This document shows positions 14,831-23,861 of a DNA stretch of 64,000 nt, in pieces. Below the pieces are notes generated by a model. It saw nothing but the letters and a program-made list of their open reading frames with translations. It had not been told where the DNA came from and did no database searches. A program made the translations under genes and the position numbers. The stretch's first letter is position 1; the number at the start of each line of letters is the position of its first letter. Source of the DNA: Chloroflexota bacterium. GTDB taxonomy: Bacteria > Chloroflexota > Anaerolineae > Anaerolineales > Villigracilaceae. The DNA is taken from the NCBI GenBank assembly GCA_023459215.1, contig JAEWVF010000019.1:62001-126000 (forward strand). Direction: 5' to 3'.

Positions 14831-16528
14831 TTAAGGCAGCGAGAATGAGATTTTTGTGCCGTTCTCATAGCTGTCATCCACCCAGATTTTGCCGCCATGC
14901 GCTTCCACGGCCAGGCGGCAGAAGACCAGTCCCAGGCCGCCGCTGTTCATCTGGCTTGAGATCGGTTTCTCGAACGAATCGCTCGTCAGCACGGTTTCCA
15001 ATCCCTCGCCTGAGTCGATGACTGAAATGACGATGCTCCCGGTCTTATCGTAGCGGGCCATCAGGCGAATGACCCGGCCTTCCTTGGAGAGCTTGATGGC
15101 GTTGCCCAGCAGGTTTTGGATAACCCTGCGGATCAAGTTCGGGTCGATCAGCGCCGGCTGCATTCCTTCCGGGATGTCAACTTGCAGCAGGAGACGTTTT
15201 TTGTTCGCCAGGGCCGCCAGGGGTTTAATCGAATCTTCGGCCAGGAGTTGCACGAAGGTGCTCTTCTTCTCAAGCGAGAGTTCGCCGCTTTGCAACTGGT
15301 AGATGTCGAGAATCGAACTGGTCAGTTCCAGCATTTGTTGCACGCTGGCCTGTGACAGGTCAATTACATCGAGTTGCTGTTTGGGCAATAAGGTTGTGGT
15401 CTGCCTGCGCAGCATTTCAAGGTTCAAAGACATGGATGTAAGCGGGTTGCGCAAATCGTTTACGATGGATTGGGTTAAATCCTGACGCATCCGCTCCAGC
15501 TTTTTCGGCTGGCTGATGTCGCGGAAGATGACAACCCGTCCGGCGCGATTCCCGCGATTATCCAAAAGCGCTGAGATGCGCATGTCCAGGTCGCCGATGC
15601 GCTCATCGTTCACCGAGATTTCCATCTGGCCGGTATCGAAATCGCTGATTTTCTCGACCAGATCCGGCCAAGGTTGCAACACTTCCAGGATATTGCGGCC
15701 AACAATCCGGTCGACTTTATCCCCCAGGATTTTGCGGGCCTGCGGGTTGGCATCCGCCACCCGATGATGGACATCCAGAACAATCACGCCGTCGGTCAGG
15801 TTGGCGATCACCTGGTCATAGGCCACCGGCAGCAGGTCGAGCAGGCGCAGGAAGAAAATACTCCAGGCAATGATGATGCCGCTCAAGACAAAGGCGATTG
15901 GGGCCAGGTCGAGGCCGGGCACCGGGCTGAGGCCGGCCACCGAGATAAAGTTTCCAATCCACGGGATGAGGGCGCTGGCGACCAGGCCGACCATCTGCCA
16001 ACGGTAGATGTCTTTTGCGCCCAGCGCGGTGCGGATGATAATAAACGCGCCAATCGCCAGCAGGATATAGTTGTAAACCAGGCTGGCCCAAAAAACCGGG
16101 CCATGCTCATAGATCAAATCTGCGCCTGGGGCTGCGGAAACAGGCCGGATATCAGGCCAGAGCAAGCCGTGCGCCTCGTTGGTAAAGGTAAAACCCAGCA
16201 AAACGATTGGAAAAATAACCAGGAAGAGATAATTCCTGCCGGGCAAAATATGGCCGCGACTGTAACTGTAGGCAAACAGGAACCAGGTTAATCCGATGGT
16301 CGAGATGCCCAGGTATTGGAATTTGGAAAACAGGATTTTATGCTCAATTTCAACCACCGAATATTCCAGGGCCAGGAAGAGCGCCCAGACGGTCATGGTT
16401 GCCATCATCAGCCCAAACGCAAACGCCCCGCGCACGTCGCGGTGACGCAGGCTATAAACCATGATCGATCCATTAATCAGTGTGGCGACCAGGAAAACAA
16501 TCCCGAAGGCGCTTACCTGCCAAGTCAT
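14831..16528 (-). CDS. 7TM-PAS histidine-kinase-like protein lacking the phosphoacceptor His
   Basis: The first ~230 residues hold seven hydrophobic helices of the histidine-kinase N-terminal 7TM type. A PAS domain follows (about 240-345, VAYDQVIANLTDGVIVLD to VVIFRDISQ), then a HisKA-like helix and a HATPase domain. The ATP-binding boxes look intact: QNLLGNAIK (N box), VIDSGEGLE (G1) and SGGLGLVFCRLAVEAHGG (G2). In the H box, however, the sequence is SIVNDLRNPLTSM: Asn357 (codon at 15460-15458, AAC) replaces the expected His. It is therefore probably not an autokinase of the usual sort, but a sensor partner or ATP-binding scaffold. The promoter for the valS operon follows its stop. Confidence 0.85.
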   Translation of the reverse strand: MTWQVSAFGIVFLVATLINGSIMVYSLRHRDVRGAFAFGLMMATMTVWALFLALEYSVVEIEHKILFSKFQYLGISTIGLTWFLFAYSYSRGHILPGRNYLFLVIFPIVLLGFTFTNEAHGLLWPDIRPVSAAPGADLIYEHGPVFWASLVYNYILLAIGAFIIIRTALGAKDIYRWQMVGLVASALIPWIGNFISVAGLSPVPGLDLAPIAFVLSGIIIAWSIFFLRLLDLLPVAYDQVIANLTDGVIVLDVHHRVADANPQARKILGDKVDRIVGRNILEVLQPWPDLVEKISDFDTGQMEISVNDERIGDLDMRISALLDNRGNRAGRVVIFRDISQPKKLERMRQDLTQSIVNDLRNPLTSMSLNLEMLRRQTTTLLPKQQLDVIDLSQASVQQMLELTSSILDIYQLQSGELSLEKKSTFVQLLAEDSIKPLAALANKKRLLLQVDIPEGMQPALIDPNLIRRVIQNLLGNAIKLSKEGRVIRLMARYDKTGSIVISVIDSGEGLETVLTSDSFEKPISSQMNSGGLGLVFCRLAVEAHGGKIWVDDSYENGTKISFSLP

Positions 16529-16606
16529 AAATCAACTCCCCAACAATTGAGCATATTTCTATTTTACCATGCGCCAATCTGCCAAAGCCGGGTTGAGCGG
16601 GCGTGA

Positions 16607-16612
16607 TATAAT
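16607..16612 (+). promoter_or_regulatory. -10 box for a probably leaderless LysM-protein mRNA
   Basis: TATAAT at 16607-16612 is only 8 nt before the ATG at 16621, and there is no Shine-Dalgarno sequence between them. Confidence 0.55.
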
Positions 16613-16620
16613 TTTTACCT

Positions 16621-17451
16621 ATGAAACAAAAATTTATCCTTGCCGCCCTATTTTTCACTTTCCTGCTTGTTTTCAGTTTTGTGGTCACTGCCCAGGCCTT
16701 GCCGCCTTCGCAACTGCCGCAATTTGCCACACCCACACCTGGCGCTGATGGCCGCATCATCTACATTGTGCAGGAAGGCGAGTCTTGCTTGCGTATTCAA
16801 CTGCTAACCGGCGTCCCGGTTGAGCAGTTGCGTATCTTGAACAAGCTTGACGAAAACTGTACCATCGTCCCCGGCCAGGAATTGGTGATCGGCATCGGCG
16901 CAAGTTCGAGTGAACCGACCGCCGGCCCGGCTGTCACAGAAACACCGAGCGAACCGACTCCCACCCCACTTCCGGGCAATGCCAGGGTTTGCATCCACCT
17001 TTACGATGACATCAATGGCGATTCCCTGCTCCAGGACACCGAAGTAAGGATTGCGGATGGCGCGGTCAGCATTACCGGCTCTTCGGGGCAATTTTCCGAG
17101 GCCAGACCAACCATCGCCGGGATCGACCCGGTCTGTTTCGAAAATGTCCCCCAGGGGAGTTACAACCTGAGCGCTGCCGCCCCTGAAGGTTACTACCCCA
17201 CCACCCAGCAAACTTATACGCTCGAAGTGACGGCAGGCATCGAGTATCATGTCGACTTTGGCGCGCAGAAATCGGACAACAGCATCCCCGAGGCTGGCGA
17301 TACCACCGAAGAAGGCGGGAATTCCCTCCTGGGTATCTTGGGCGGGCTTTTGCTTTTGATCGGCCTGGGGCTGGGCATTTACAGTTGGCGGGTTTTCGTC
17401 CGCAAGCCGCCCATGCAGGATCAAACCAAACCGCCGAGCATCGTCCGCTAA
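16621..17451 (+). CDS. Surface protein with LysM domain and C-terminal membrane anchor
   Basis: A signal peptide (about 1-26) leads to a LysM glycan-binding domain at about 48-92 (IYIVQEGESCLRIQLLTGVPVEQLRILN). A Thr/Pro linker follows, then an SdrD-B/collagen-binding-like beta domain around 120-205 (CIHLYDDINGDSLLQDTEVRIADGAVSITG). A final transmembrane helix near 235-255 is followed by a basic tail. The protein is thus probably membrane-anchored with its LysM facing peptidoglycan or another glycan. It looks monocistronic and leaderless, with a terminator directly behind. Confidence 0.82.
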   Translation: MKQKFILAALFFTFLLVFSFVVTAQALPPSQLPQFATPTPGADGRIIYIVQEGESCLRIQLLTGVPVEQLRILNKLDENCTIVPGQELVIGIGASSSEPTAGPAVTETPSEPTPTPLPGNARVCIHLYDDINGDSLLQDTEVRIADGAVSITGSSGQFSEARPTIAGIDPVCFENVPQGSYNLSAAAPEGYYPTTQQTYTLEVTAGIEYHVDFGAQKSDNSIPEAGDTTEEGGNSLLGILGGLLLLIGLGLGIYSWRVFVRKPPMQDQTKPPSIVR

Positions 17452-17452
17452 G

Positions 17453-17482
17453 AAAAACGGCTTCCGAAAGGAAGCCTTTTTC
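17453..17482. terminator. Bidirectional intrinsic terminator
   Basis: GGCTTCC (17459-17465), a GAAA tetraloop and GGAAGCC (17470-17476) are flanked by A5 and T5. It sits between the convergent LysM and HIT genes. Confidence 0.88.
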
Positions 17483-17830
17483 TTAGCCTATCGGGTATTT
17501 CATGCGCTGCCCGCCGAGCAGGTGCATGTGCAGGTGGAAAACGGTTTGCCCGGCATGTGGGCCGGTGTTGACCACCAAACGGTAGCCGCCTTCGTGGATG
17601 TTTTCCTGCTCGGCAATTTTGCGCGCTGCCAGGAAGAGATTCCCCAGGGCGGTCTGGTCTTCAGGCTCGGCCCGGTTGACTGATTCGATGTGCCGGTTGG
17701 GAACAATCAAAATATGGGTTGGCGCAACCGGGTGGATGTCGCGGAAGGCGGTTACAAGCTCATCCTGGTAAAGGATGCTGGCTTTGGCCTCGCCGGAAAC
17801 GATTTTGCAAAAAAGGCAGGTTGTGCTCAT
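17483..17830 (-). CDS. HIT family hydrolase (HinT-like)
   Basis: This 115-residue histidine-triad protein belongs to the Hint branch, which hydrolyses nucleoside phosphoramidates and aminoacyl-adenylates. The triad HLHMHLLGG is intact, and CLFCKIVSGE at the N-terminus and APTHILIVPNRHI are typical. Longer in-frame starts exist at 17887 and 17926, but the family start MSxxCLFCKI supports 17830. No clear Shine-Dalgarno sequence precedes any of them, so the start is the least certain point. It follows the polysaccharide deacetylase gene. Confidence 0.9.
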   Translation of the reverse strand: MSTTCLFCKIVSGEAKASILYQDELVTAFRDIHPVAPTHILIVPNRHIESVNRAEPEDQTALGNLFLAARKIAEQENIHEGGYRLVVNTGPHAGQTVFHLHMHLLGGQRMKYPIG

Positions 17831-17889
17831 GGGTTTGCGGGCGTGAAAATAACGTGAAGCCAGGTGAATGAGGTAAGCCTTGAGCATGT

Positions 17890-19083
17890 CTACGGAGCAG
17901 GGATGGCTCCATAGCTGGGAGCGCAAACAATATCGTAGTATTCCAACTCGGTGGCTTTGACGGTCTCAGCGTAAGCGCTGGCCTCGTTGCCGATTTTGCG
18001 CACCGTGTCGATGTAGTTACGGGCATCCGGCGACCAGTAGCGCGGCAGGGTCAGCAGCGGATCGCCCGCCGGGGCTTCAGGGATGTAGGATGGGCGCGCC
18101 GGGTCGCTTGCCGCTGCCTGGGGCACCCAGTTGAACATCACCGGGCCGCGCGGATTGACGGTAAACCCGAGTTGGTAATTGAGTTCGCGCGCAATCTGGA
18201 CGGAGCGCGGGGTAAAACTCCCGCCCGGCCAGATATAGGCGATGGGTGTTTTATTCAGGTATTTTTGCATCATTTCGAAGGGTTTGCCCAGTTCCTGGCG
18301 CATATACTCTTCGCTGGAATTGGCGGTGATATTTTCATTGTGAACATAACCGTGCGCCTGGTGGTCAACCCAGCCTTCGGCTTCCAGTTCGGCATTTTGT
18401 TGCCACAGGTCAGGCCGTTCGTCGATGGTGATGTATGAGTTGATGACTTTCCAGCCCCACTGCTCGTAATACTGGCGGAAGGTGTCATCGAAACTCTGGC
18501 GAAACTTGCGGTCGTCAACAATCAACAAAACCGAGCGCTTGGGAATTTTGGCGTTCTTATACAGGAAATCGGCGGCTTGCTGCATCGTGACGGCTTCGAA
18601 ACCCTGGTCTTTCAGGTCTTTCATCAGTCGGTTGAAATCGTTCATGCCCATGTCGTGATAAACGCCGTTGGTGCCTGGCTCGATATCGCCCTTGGCGATG
18701 CCGTGGAACATGATCGGCATTAGGACCGTACCAGGTTCGGCATTGGTCGGATCCCATTTGGCCTTGAGCACCTGGCAGGAATCCTGGATATAGGTTGCCG
18801 GCGTATCCAGCGGATTGAGCAGGTCGGTGCTAAATTCGTTGGGCAGGGCAGGTGGCGTGCGCGGGACGGTTGGTTCGGGCGTCGGCGTAGCGGACGGTTC
18901 AAGTGTGGCGGACGGCTGCGCGGCCAGGGTCGCTTCTGCGTAAACGGTCGCAACGGCGCTGGTCATTAAATCCGCTTCGTTGAGCGGCGCAGGGGTGGCT
19001 GCTGCGGGTTGGCAGGCTGCCAGGGTAACGGAAGCCAGGCCCAGGGTAAGCGCGATGCGGGTGTAGGTGGGGAAAAAGTTCAT
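17890..19083 (-). CDS. Lipoprotein with polysaccharide deacetylase (NodB-like) domain
   Basis: The start at 19083 gives a signal peptide ending in the lipobox LAAC; the frame extends further upstream but that part has no signal character. A Thr/Pro linker (about 50-85) leads to a CE4-like domain. VLMPIMFHGI, the acidic pair in LLIVDDRKF and the HGYVH motif (metal-binding HxxxH type) are in the expected order, and IAYIWPGGSFTPRS resembles motif 3. It should act outside the membrane on N-acetylated glycans, either peptidoglycan or exopolysaccharide. The motifs are somewhat divergent from NodB, so substrate and activity are not certain. Confidence 0.82.
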   Translation of the reverse strand: MNFFPTYTRIALTLGLASVTLAACQPAAATPAPLNEADLMTSAVATVYAEATLAAQPSATLEPSATPTPEPTVPRTPPALPNEFSTDLLNPLDTPATYIQDSCQVLKAKWDPTNAEPGTVLMPIMFHGIAKGDIEPGTNGVYHDMGMNDFNRLMKDLKDQGFEAVTMQQAADFLYKNAKIPKRSVLLIVDDRKFRQSFDDTFRQYYEQWGWKVINSYITIDERPDLWQQNAELEAEGWVDHQAHGYVHNENITANSSEEYMRQELGKPFEMMQKYLNKTPIAYIWPGGSFTPRSVQIARELNYQLGFTVNPRGPVMFNWVPQAAASDPARPSYIPEAPAGDPLLTLPRYWSPDARNYIDTVRKIGNEASAYAETVKATELEYYDIVCAPSYGAIPAP

Positions 19084-19141
19084 GGGGCCGATTGTACTGC
19101 CATTTCCACAAGTTTCGTGGGAAGAAGTCGCTAAAAGTATC

Positions 19142-19174
19142 AGCGGGGATGTCCGCCAGGCAGACATCCCCGCT
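19142..19174 (-). terminator. Hairpin after inositol-phosphate synthase
   Basis: AGCGGGGATGTC (19142-19153) pairs perfectly with GACATCCCCGCT (19163-19174). On the minus strand a short TTTTA follows some bases later. It is a probable terminator or processing hairpin between ino1 and the deacetylase gene. Confidence 0.6.
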
Positions 19175-19194
19175 TGCTGATCCTTTGCGGGCGG

Positions 19195-20271
19195 CTATTC
19201 GCCCTTGATGAATGATTCGGTCATCGCCAGGCAAACATCGTCTTTAAACTGCTTGGGCGGGGTCTTGAAGAAATAGGAGGATGGGCCAATGATCGGGCCG
19301 CTCATCTTGCGGTCGAGGGCCAGTTTGGCGCAGCGCACGGCATCGATGATGACGCCGGCGCTGTTGGGACTGTCCCAGACTTCGAGCTTGGCTTCCAGGT
19401 TGAGCGGGACTTCGCCGAAGGTGGTGCCTTCCATGCGGATGTAGCACCACTTGCGGTCGGTCAGCCACGGCACATAATCTGATGGGCCGACATGGATGTT
19501 GCTTTCGGGTAACTGGTAGGGCATCATGCTGGTGACAGCGCCGGTTTTGGAGATTTTCTTGCTCTCGAGGCGTTCACGCTCCAGCATGTTCATGAAATCG
19601 GTGTTGCCGCCGAAGTTGAGCTGGTAGGTGCGGTCGATGCGCACGCCGCGGTCAACGAACAGGCTGGTCAGCACGCGGTGCAGGATGGTCGCGCCGACCT
19701 GGCTCTTGATATCGTCGCCCAGGATGGGCAGGCCGGCATCTTTGAAGCGCTTGCCCCAGTATTCGCTGGAAGCGATGAAAACCGGGATGGCGTTGACGAA
19801 GGCGCAGCCGGCTTCGATAATCTGTTCAGCGTACCATTTGGTTGCCATTTCAGAGCCAACCGGCAGGTAAGAGACCACGACATCGGTTTTGGTTTCCTTG
19901 AGGAGTTTGACGATGTCGGCGGTGGGGCCGGGGGCCTTGGTAATCACCTGGGAAAGGTATTTGCCGAGGCCGTCGTGGGTCATGCCGCGCACAACCGGGA
20001 CATTCAGGTGCGGCACATCGGTGAACTTGACGGTGTTGTTGGGTTCGGCAAAGATGGCTTCGCTCAAGTCTTTACCAACTTTGGTAACGTTGACATCGAT
20101 ACCGATTGTGAATTCAATATCGCGGATGTGGTAGCCGCCCAGGTTGACGTGCATCAGCCCTGGCACGCTGGCGTTTTCGGGCGTGTTCTTGTAGTATTCA
20201 ACACCCTGGACGAGCGATGAGGCGCAGTTGCCCACGCCGATAATCGCCACACGAACTTTTTTGTTACTCAT
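19195..20271 (-). CDS. Inositol-3-phosphate synthase
   Basis: This 358-residue enzyme converts glucose 6-phosphate to 1D-myo-inositol 3-phosphate with NAD. The Rossmann motif VAIIGVGNCASSLVQG at the N-terminus is the signature of the short actinobacterial/archaeal type (Ino1), and the catalytic region NAIPVFIAS...GDDIKSQVGATILHRVL is conserved. Length fits that type. AAGGAG precedes the ATG, and a hairpin lies in the leader. The product may feed inositol phospholipids or compatible solutes; no downstream inositol gene is in the window. Confidence 0.95.
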   Translation of the reverse strand: MSNKKVRVAIIGVGNCASSLVQGVEYYKNTPENASVPGLMHVNLGGYHIRDIEFTIGIDVNVTKVGKDLSEAIFAEPNNTVKFTDVPHLNVPVVRGMTHDGLGKYLSQVITKAPGPTADIVKLLKETKTDVVVSYLPVGSEMATKWYAEQIIEAGCAFVNAIPVFIASSEYWGKRFKDAGLPILGDDIKSQVGATILHRVLTSLFVDRGVRIDRTYQLNFGGNTDFMNMLERERLESKKISKTGAVTSMMPYQLPESNIHVGPSDYVPWLTDRKWCYIRMEGTTFGEVPLNLEAKLEVWDSPNSAGVIIDAVRCAKLALDRKMSGPIIGPSSYFFKTPPKQFKDDVCLAMTESFIKGE

Positions 20272-20300
20272 ACTGGTCTCCTTACAGGTTTTCGAGAGTT

Positions 20301-20330
20301 CGCCCCTGGGGTTGAGGGATTTCAGGGGCG
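20301..20330 (-). promoter_or_regulatory. Hairpin in the ino1 leader
   Basis: CGCCCCTG (20301-20308) and CAGGGGCG (20323-20330) can pair in the inositol-phosphate synthase leader, about 30 nt before its ATG. No known riboswitch motif was recognised. It may also be an operator in this divergent promoter region. Confidence 0.3.
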
Positions 20331-20441
20331 CGAAATGTAATCCATCATAAAGGCGAGCCGTTTGGCGGCTGTGCCCGATTTTTTGTGAAAGGCAGTATAA
20401 TCTTATTATCTCACGAAGGCAAACAGGTTGCAGCGATTCTT

Positions 20442-21725
20442 ATGGAAAAACCAGGGTCTCGGACAGGTATTGATAGCCCATCCAGCCAGGCTGACTGGTT
20501 ACTTCTAATTGGCCGCATGGTGACTGAGGCGGTCGAGGTGGAGACCCTTCTGGAGACCGTCACCAGGGCCATGGCTGAGATGACGGATTCCGAATCGGCC
20601 TCGGTTTTGCTTTATGACGATGAAGCGCATGCCTTGCGTTTTGTGGCGGCTTCCGATTCCAGCCATACCGTTGCCCAGGAAATCCCCATCCCGATTGAGG
20701 ACAGCGTGGCCGGGGCGGCTTTTGCCGAGAAGCGGGTGGTGGCGATTAAAGACGCTGCGAAATTCCCCCGCCACTTCAGGCGCATCGACCAGGAAACCAG
20801 GCTGGTCACCCGCTCCATTCTTGCCGCGCCGATTTCTTATCGTGGACAGGTTTTGGGGGTTCTGGAAACCATCAACAAACGCGGCGGGGTCGATTATAAC
20901 GGTGATGACGCCACAATTCTGGAGACGTTGGCTTCCTTGCTCGCCCTTTCTTTCGAGAACGCCAGCCTTGAAGGCATCATCGAGAAAATCAAGGAAGAAG
21001 CCGCCCGCCTCGACAAGATGAAGACGGATTTCATCGCGATTACTTCTCATGAACTGCGCACCCCCCTGGGCCTGATTATCGGACATTCCACCTTCCTGCG
21101 CGAAATCGTCAATGACGAATTCCACGACCAGTTGGATACCATTATCCGTAACGCGATGCGGCTCAAGGAAATCATCGAGAACATGACCAGCGTCGACAAT
21201 GCCCAGGCGGGCACGGCTGTCGTGCGCGCCCACAATGTGTCGGTGCGGAAAATTATTGAAGAAACGGTCGAGCCTTTACAGATCGAAGCCAAGCAGAAAA
21301 AAATCAAGATGCGCACCGATCTCAGCCAGGATGACCTGATGGTCGAAGGCGATGCCGAGAAAATCGGGATTGCCCTGCTGAACCTGGTCAGGAACGCCGT
21401 TATGTTTACCAACGAGGGCGGTCACATCCTGGTTCGGGCCAAACAGGAACACGGCCAAATCAAAATTTCCATTATCGATGACGGGATTGGCATTCCGGCC
21501 AAGGATGTTCCGCACATCTTCGAGCGTTTTTACCAGGTCGAATCGCACCTGACGCGCAAACACGGCGGAATGGGCCTTGGGCTGTCTGTCGCCAAGATGA
21601 TGGTCGAAATGCACGGCGGCCAAATTGTCGCGGAGAGTGTTCCCGGCAAGGGCAGCAACTTCACCATCCTCCTGCCGGTCGACTCCTCGCGGGCGGAAGC
21701 CGACTCGAAAGTTTTCATTACCTGA
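20442..21725 (+). CDS. GAF-domain sensor histidine kinase
   Basis: A GAF domain (about 20-180 of the shorter protein; ASVLLYDDEAHALRFVAAS and VLGVLETINKR) precedes a canonical kinase core. The H box is TSHELRTPLG, the N box NLVRNAVMFT, and the G boxes are IDDGIGIP and GMGLGLSVAKMMVEMHGG. It has no membrane segment, so it senses a cytoplasmic signal. The open frame begins with GTG at 20385, but TATAAT at 20396-20401 lies inside that stretch. The ATG at 20442 is therefore preferred. It overlaps the PfkB start by one base; no response regulator is adjacent. Confidence 0.88.
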   Translation: MEKPGSRTGIDSPSSQADWLLLIGRMVTEAVEVETLLETVTRAMAEMTDSESASVLLYDDEAHALRFVAASDSSHTVAQEIPIPIEDSVAGAAFAEKRVVAIKDAAKFPRHFRRIDQETRLVTRSILAAPISYRGQVLGVLETINKRGGVDYNGDDATILETLASLLALSFENASLEGIIEKIKEEAARLDKMKTDFIAITSHELRTPLGLIIGHSTFLREIVNDEFHDQLDTIIRNAMRLKEIIENMTSVDNAQAGTAVVRAHNVSVRKIIEETVEPLQIEAKQKKIKMRTDLSQDDLMVEGDAEKIGIALLNLVRNAVMFTNEGGHILVRAKQEHGQIKISIIDDGIGIPAKDVPHIFERFYQVESHLTRKHGGMGLGLSVAKMMVEMHGGQIVAESVPGKGSNFTILLPVDSSRAEADSKVFIT

Positions 21726-22750
21726 TGCCCGCTTATCGTCCGCTTGTCGTTGCCGGCCAGTTGCGCCGCCAATATTTGCTGCCGCCCGATGGCCGTCCGC
21801 TTGTGGATGCGCCGGGCGGCAATCTGTTGTATGCGGTTGCCGGGGCGCATCTTTGGAACCAGGCGGAAGAAGATACCATCGGCATGTTGGCGCGGGTTGG
21901 GGAAGATTACCCGCAAGAATGGCTGCGGAATTTCAAAAAGAACGGTTTCGACATTCAGGGCATCAAAATCCTGCCCGAAAGCCTGGATTTGCGCTCCTTC
22001 CTGGTTTACACCGACTTGTATAACGCCCAGGCTGCCAACCCGGTTTCGCATTTTGCCCGTCTGGGCCTGACCTTCCCGAAAACCCTGCTGGGCTACCAGC
22101 CGCCCAAGCCGGGCCAGGATAGCCGCAGCCGCCAAAACCCGGATTCGCCGCGGCTGCTCGACATCCCCGAAACCTATCGCCAGCCCAAGGCCGTCCACCT
22201 GTGCCCGCTCGATTTTGCCACCCACATGCAGCTTTCATCGGCTTTCCGCCAGTTTGGCGCGAATATCGTGGTGATCGACCCCAACCCCGGTTACATGAAC
22301 GGCAATTTCCTGATCGATTTGCGCTCCCTGCTGCAAGGCGTGACCGCTTTCCTGCCCTCGGAGGATGATGTCCGCGCTCTCTTTTGGGGGCGCACCAATG
22401 ACCTGTGGGAAATGGCCGCCATGCTGGGCAGTTTTGGCTGTCAGAATGTGGTCATCAAGCGCGGCGGGCAGGGGCAATACCTGTACAACACCGAATCTGG
22501 ACGGCGCTGGGAAATCCCGGCCTATCCCAACAACCCGGTCGACCTGACCGGCGCGGGCGACGCTTTCTCCGGCGGGTTCCTGGCCGGTTTCGTCAAAAAT
22601 CTCGATCCCTTGCAAGCCGTCTTGCACGGCAACATCGCCGCCTCGCTCAACATCGAAGGCTCCGGCCCGTTCTATGCTTTCGACGCCATGCCCGGCCTGG
22701 CCGAGGCGCGTTTATTATCCTTATCCGACATCACCAAAGAAGTCACATGA
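21725..22750 (+). CDS. PfkB-family carbohydrate/nucleoside kinase
   Basis: This 341-residue ribokinase-fold protein transfers the ATP gamma-phosphate to a sugar or nucleoside. The C-terminal signature PVDLTGAGDAFSGGFLAGF contains the catalytic Asp and anion hole. The first family signature is weak (QYLLPPDGRPLVDAPGGNLLYAVAGA retains only the GGN-like part). The substrate cannot be deduced. It shares a base with the kinase stop upstream and overlaps the M20 gene by 4 bp, so the three genes are translationally coupled. Confidence 0.82.
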   Translation: MPAYRPLVVAGQLRRQYLLPPDGRPLVDAPGGNLLYAVAGAHLWNQAEEDTIGMLARVGEDYPQEWLRNFKKNGFDIQGIKILPESLDLRSFLVYTDLYNAQAANPVSHFARLGLTFPKTLLGYQPPKPGQDSRSRQNPDSPRLLDIPETYRQPKAVHLCPLDFATHMQLSSAFRQFGANIVVIDPNPGYMNGNFLIDLRSLLQGVTAFLPSEDDVRALFWGRTNDLWEMAAMLGSFGCQNVVIKRGGQGQYLYNTESGRRWEIPAYPNNPVDLTGAGDAFSGGFLAGFVKNLDPLQAVLHGNIAASLNIEGSGPFYAFDAMPGLAEARLLSLSDITKEVT

Positions 22751-23835
22751 GAGATTTCCTCGCCGAACTTGCCGTTCAAATTCAACAAGTGCCCGCGCCG
22801 ACTTTCGAAGAGCAGAAACGCGCCGAATTCATGCTGGAAATGTTCCGCCAAAGCGGCCTTTCCCGGCTGGAAACGGATTCCGCTGGAAATGTATTCGCCT
22901 GCATCCCAGGCGAGGGAGCGGGCGCACCGTTGGTTGTCTCAGCCCATCTCGATACCGTTTTCCCGGCTGGAACCAATCTCGCCATTCGGCGCGAAGCGGG
23001 CCGCATCTACGGCCCCGGCATCGGCGATAATTCGACGGGCCTGGCCGGGCTGCTCGGACTGGCGGCCATGCTGAAAGAAAAGAAGGTCAGCCTGCCCGGC
23101 GATTTGTGGCTGGTGGCTAACACCGGTGAAGAAGGCCTGGGCGATTTGAAAGGCATGAAGGCGGTTTGCCGGCGTTTTGGCGACAGCCCCATCCTGTACC
23201 TGGTGCTGGAGGGCATGGCCCTGGGCCACATCTACCACCGCGCCATCGGCGTGCGCCGTTACAAAATCACCTGCCATACCCGCGGCGGCCATTCCTGGAC
23301 GGATTTTGGCAATCCCTCAGCCATTCATGAACTGGCACACCTGGTGACGGCCATTACGGGTTTGAACCCGCCCGAAAGCCCGCGCACCACTTTCAACATC
23401 GGGCGGATATCGGGCGGAACCTCGATCAACACCCTGGCGGCGCAAGCCTGGCTCGAGTTGGATTTGCGTTCCGAGAATGAAACCAGCCTCAATGCGCTGA
23501 TCCAGCGGGTCGAGAAACTGGTCGAGAGCGGCAACCGTTCCGGGGTCTGGTTCGAACTCGAGGTTATCGGCCAGCGTCCGGCCGGTGAGTTGGAACGCAG
23601 CCATCCGGCGGTGCGCCATGCCCGCAACTGCATCAGCGCCCAAGGCATCGAACCCAAGCTGACGCTTGGTTCGACTGATGCCAATATCCCGCTCTACCTG
23701 GGCTACCCGGCCATCGTCTTGGGATTGACCAACGGCGGCGGTGCGCACACCCTCGATGAATATATCGAAATTGAACCGTTGGCGCAGGGCGCGCAGCAGC
23801 TTTTTCACTTTGTCTGCGGCCTTTGGCAGGCCTGA
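22747..23835 (+). CDS. M20 family metallopeptidase
   Basis: This 362-residue cytosolic protein matches the M20 peptidase/deacylase family with two metal ions. The metal and catalytic residues are seen in VVSAHLDTVFPAG (H, D), GPGIGDNSTGLAGLLG (bridging D), NTGEEGLGD (EE) and the late GGGAHTLDEYIE (H). A dimerisation lid lies between. The ATG at 22747 overlaps the PfkB stop (ATGA). A longer open frame upstream is antibiologically embedded in the PfkB gene and is not used. It is similar to peptidase T/CPG2-like enzymes, and the true substrate is not known. Confidence 0.9.
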   Translation: MRDFLAELAVQIQQVPAPTFEEQKRAEFMLEMFRQSGLSRLETDSAGNVFACIPGEGAGAPLVVSAHLDTVFPAGTNLAIRREAGRIYGPGIGDNSTGLAGLLGLAAMLKEKKVSLPGDLWLVANTGEEGLGDLKGMKAVCRRFGDSPILYLVLEGMALGHIYHRAIGVRRYKITCHTRGGHSWTDFGNPSAIHELAHLVTAITGLNPPESPRTTFNIGRISGGTSINTLAAQAWLELDLRSENETSLNALIQRVEKLVESGNRSGVWFELEVIGQRPAGELERSHPAVRHARNCISAQGIEPKLTLGSTDANIPLYLGYPAIVLGLTNGGGAHTLDEYIEIEPLAQGAQQLFHFVCGLWQA

Positions 23836-23861
23836 AACGCCGACAACCGAGAGATTGATCC

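Noticed and set aside
20385..20441. GTG start for the GAF kinase at 20385
   Set aside because: A TATAAT box lies inside this stretch, and the extra residues show no domain character; ATG at 20442 is preferred, although no strong ribosome binding site is visible.
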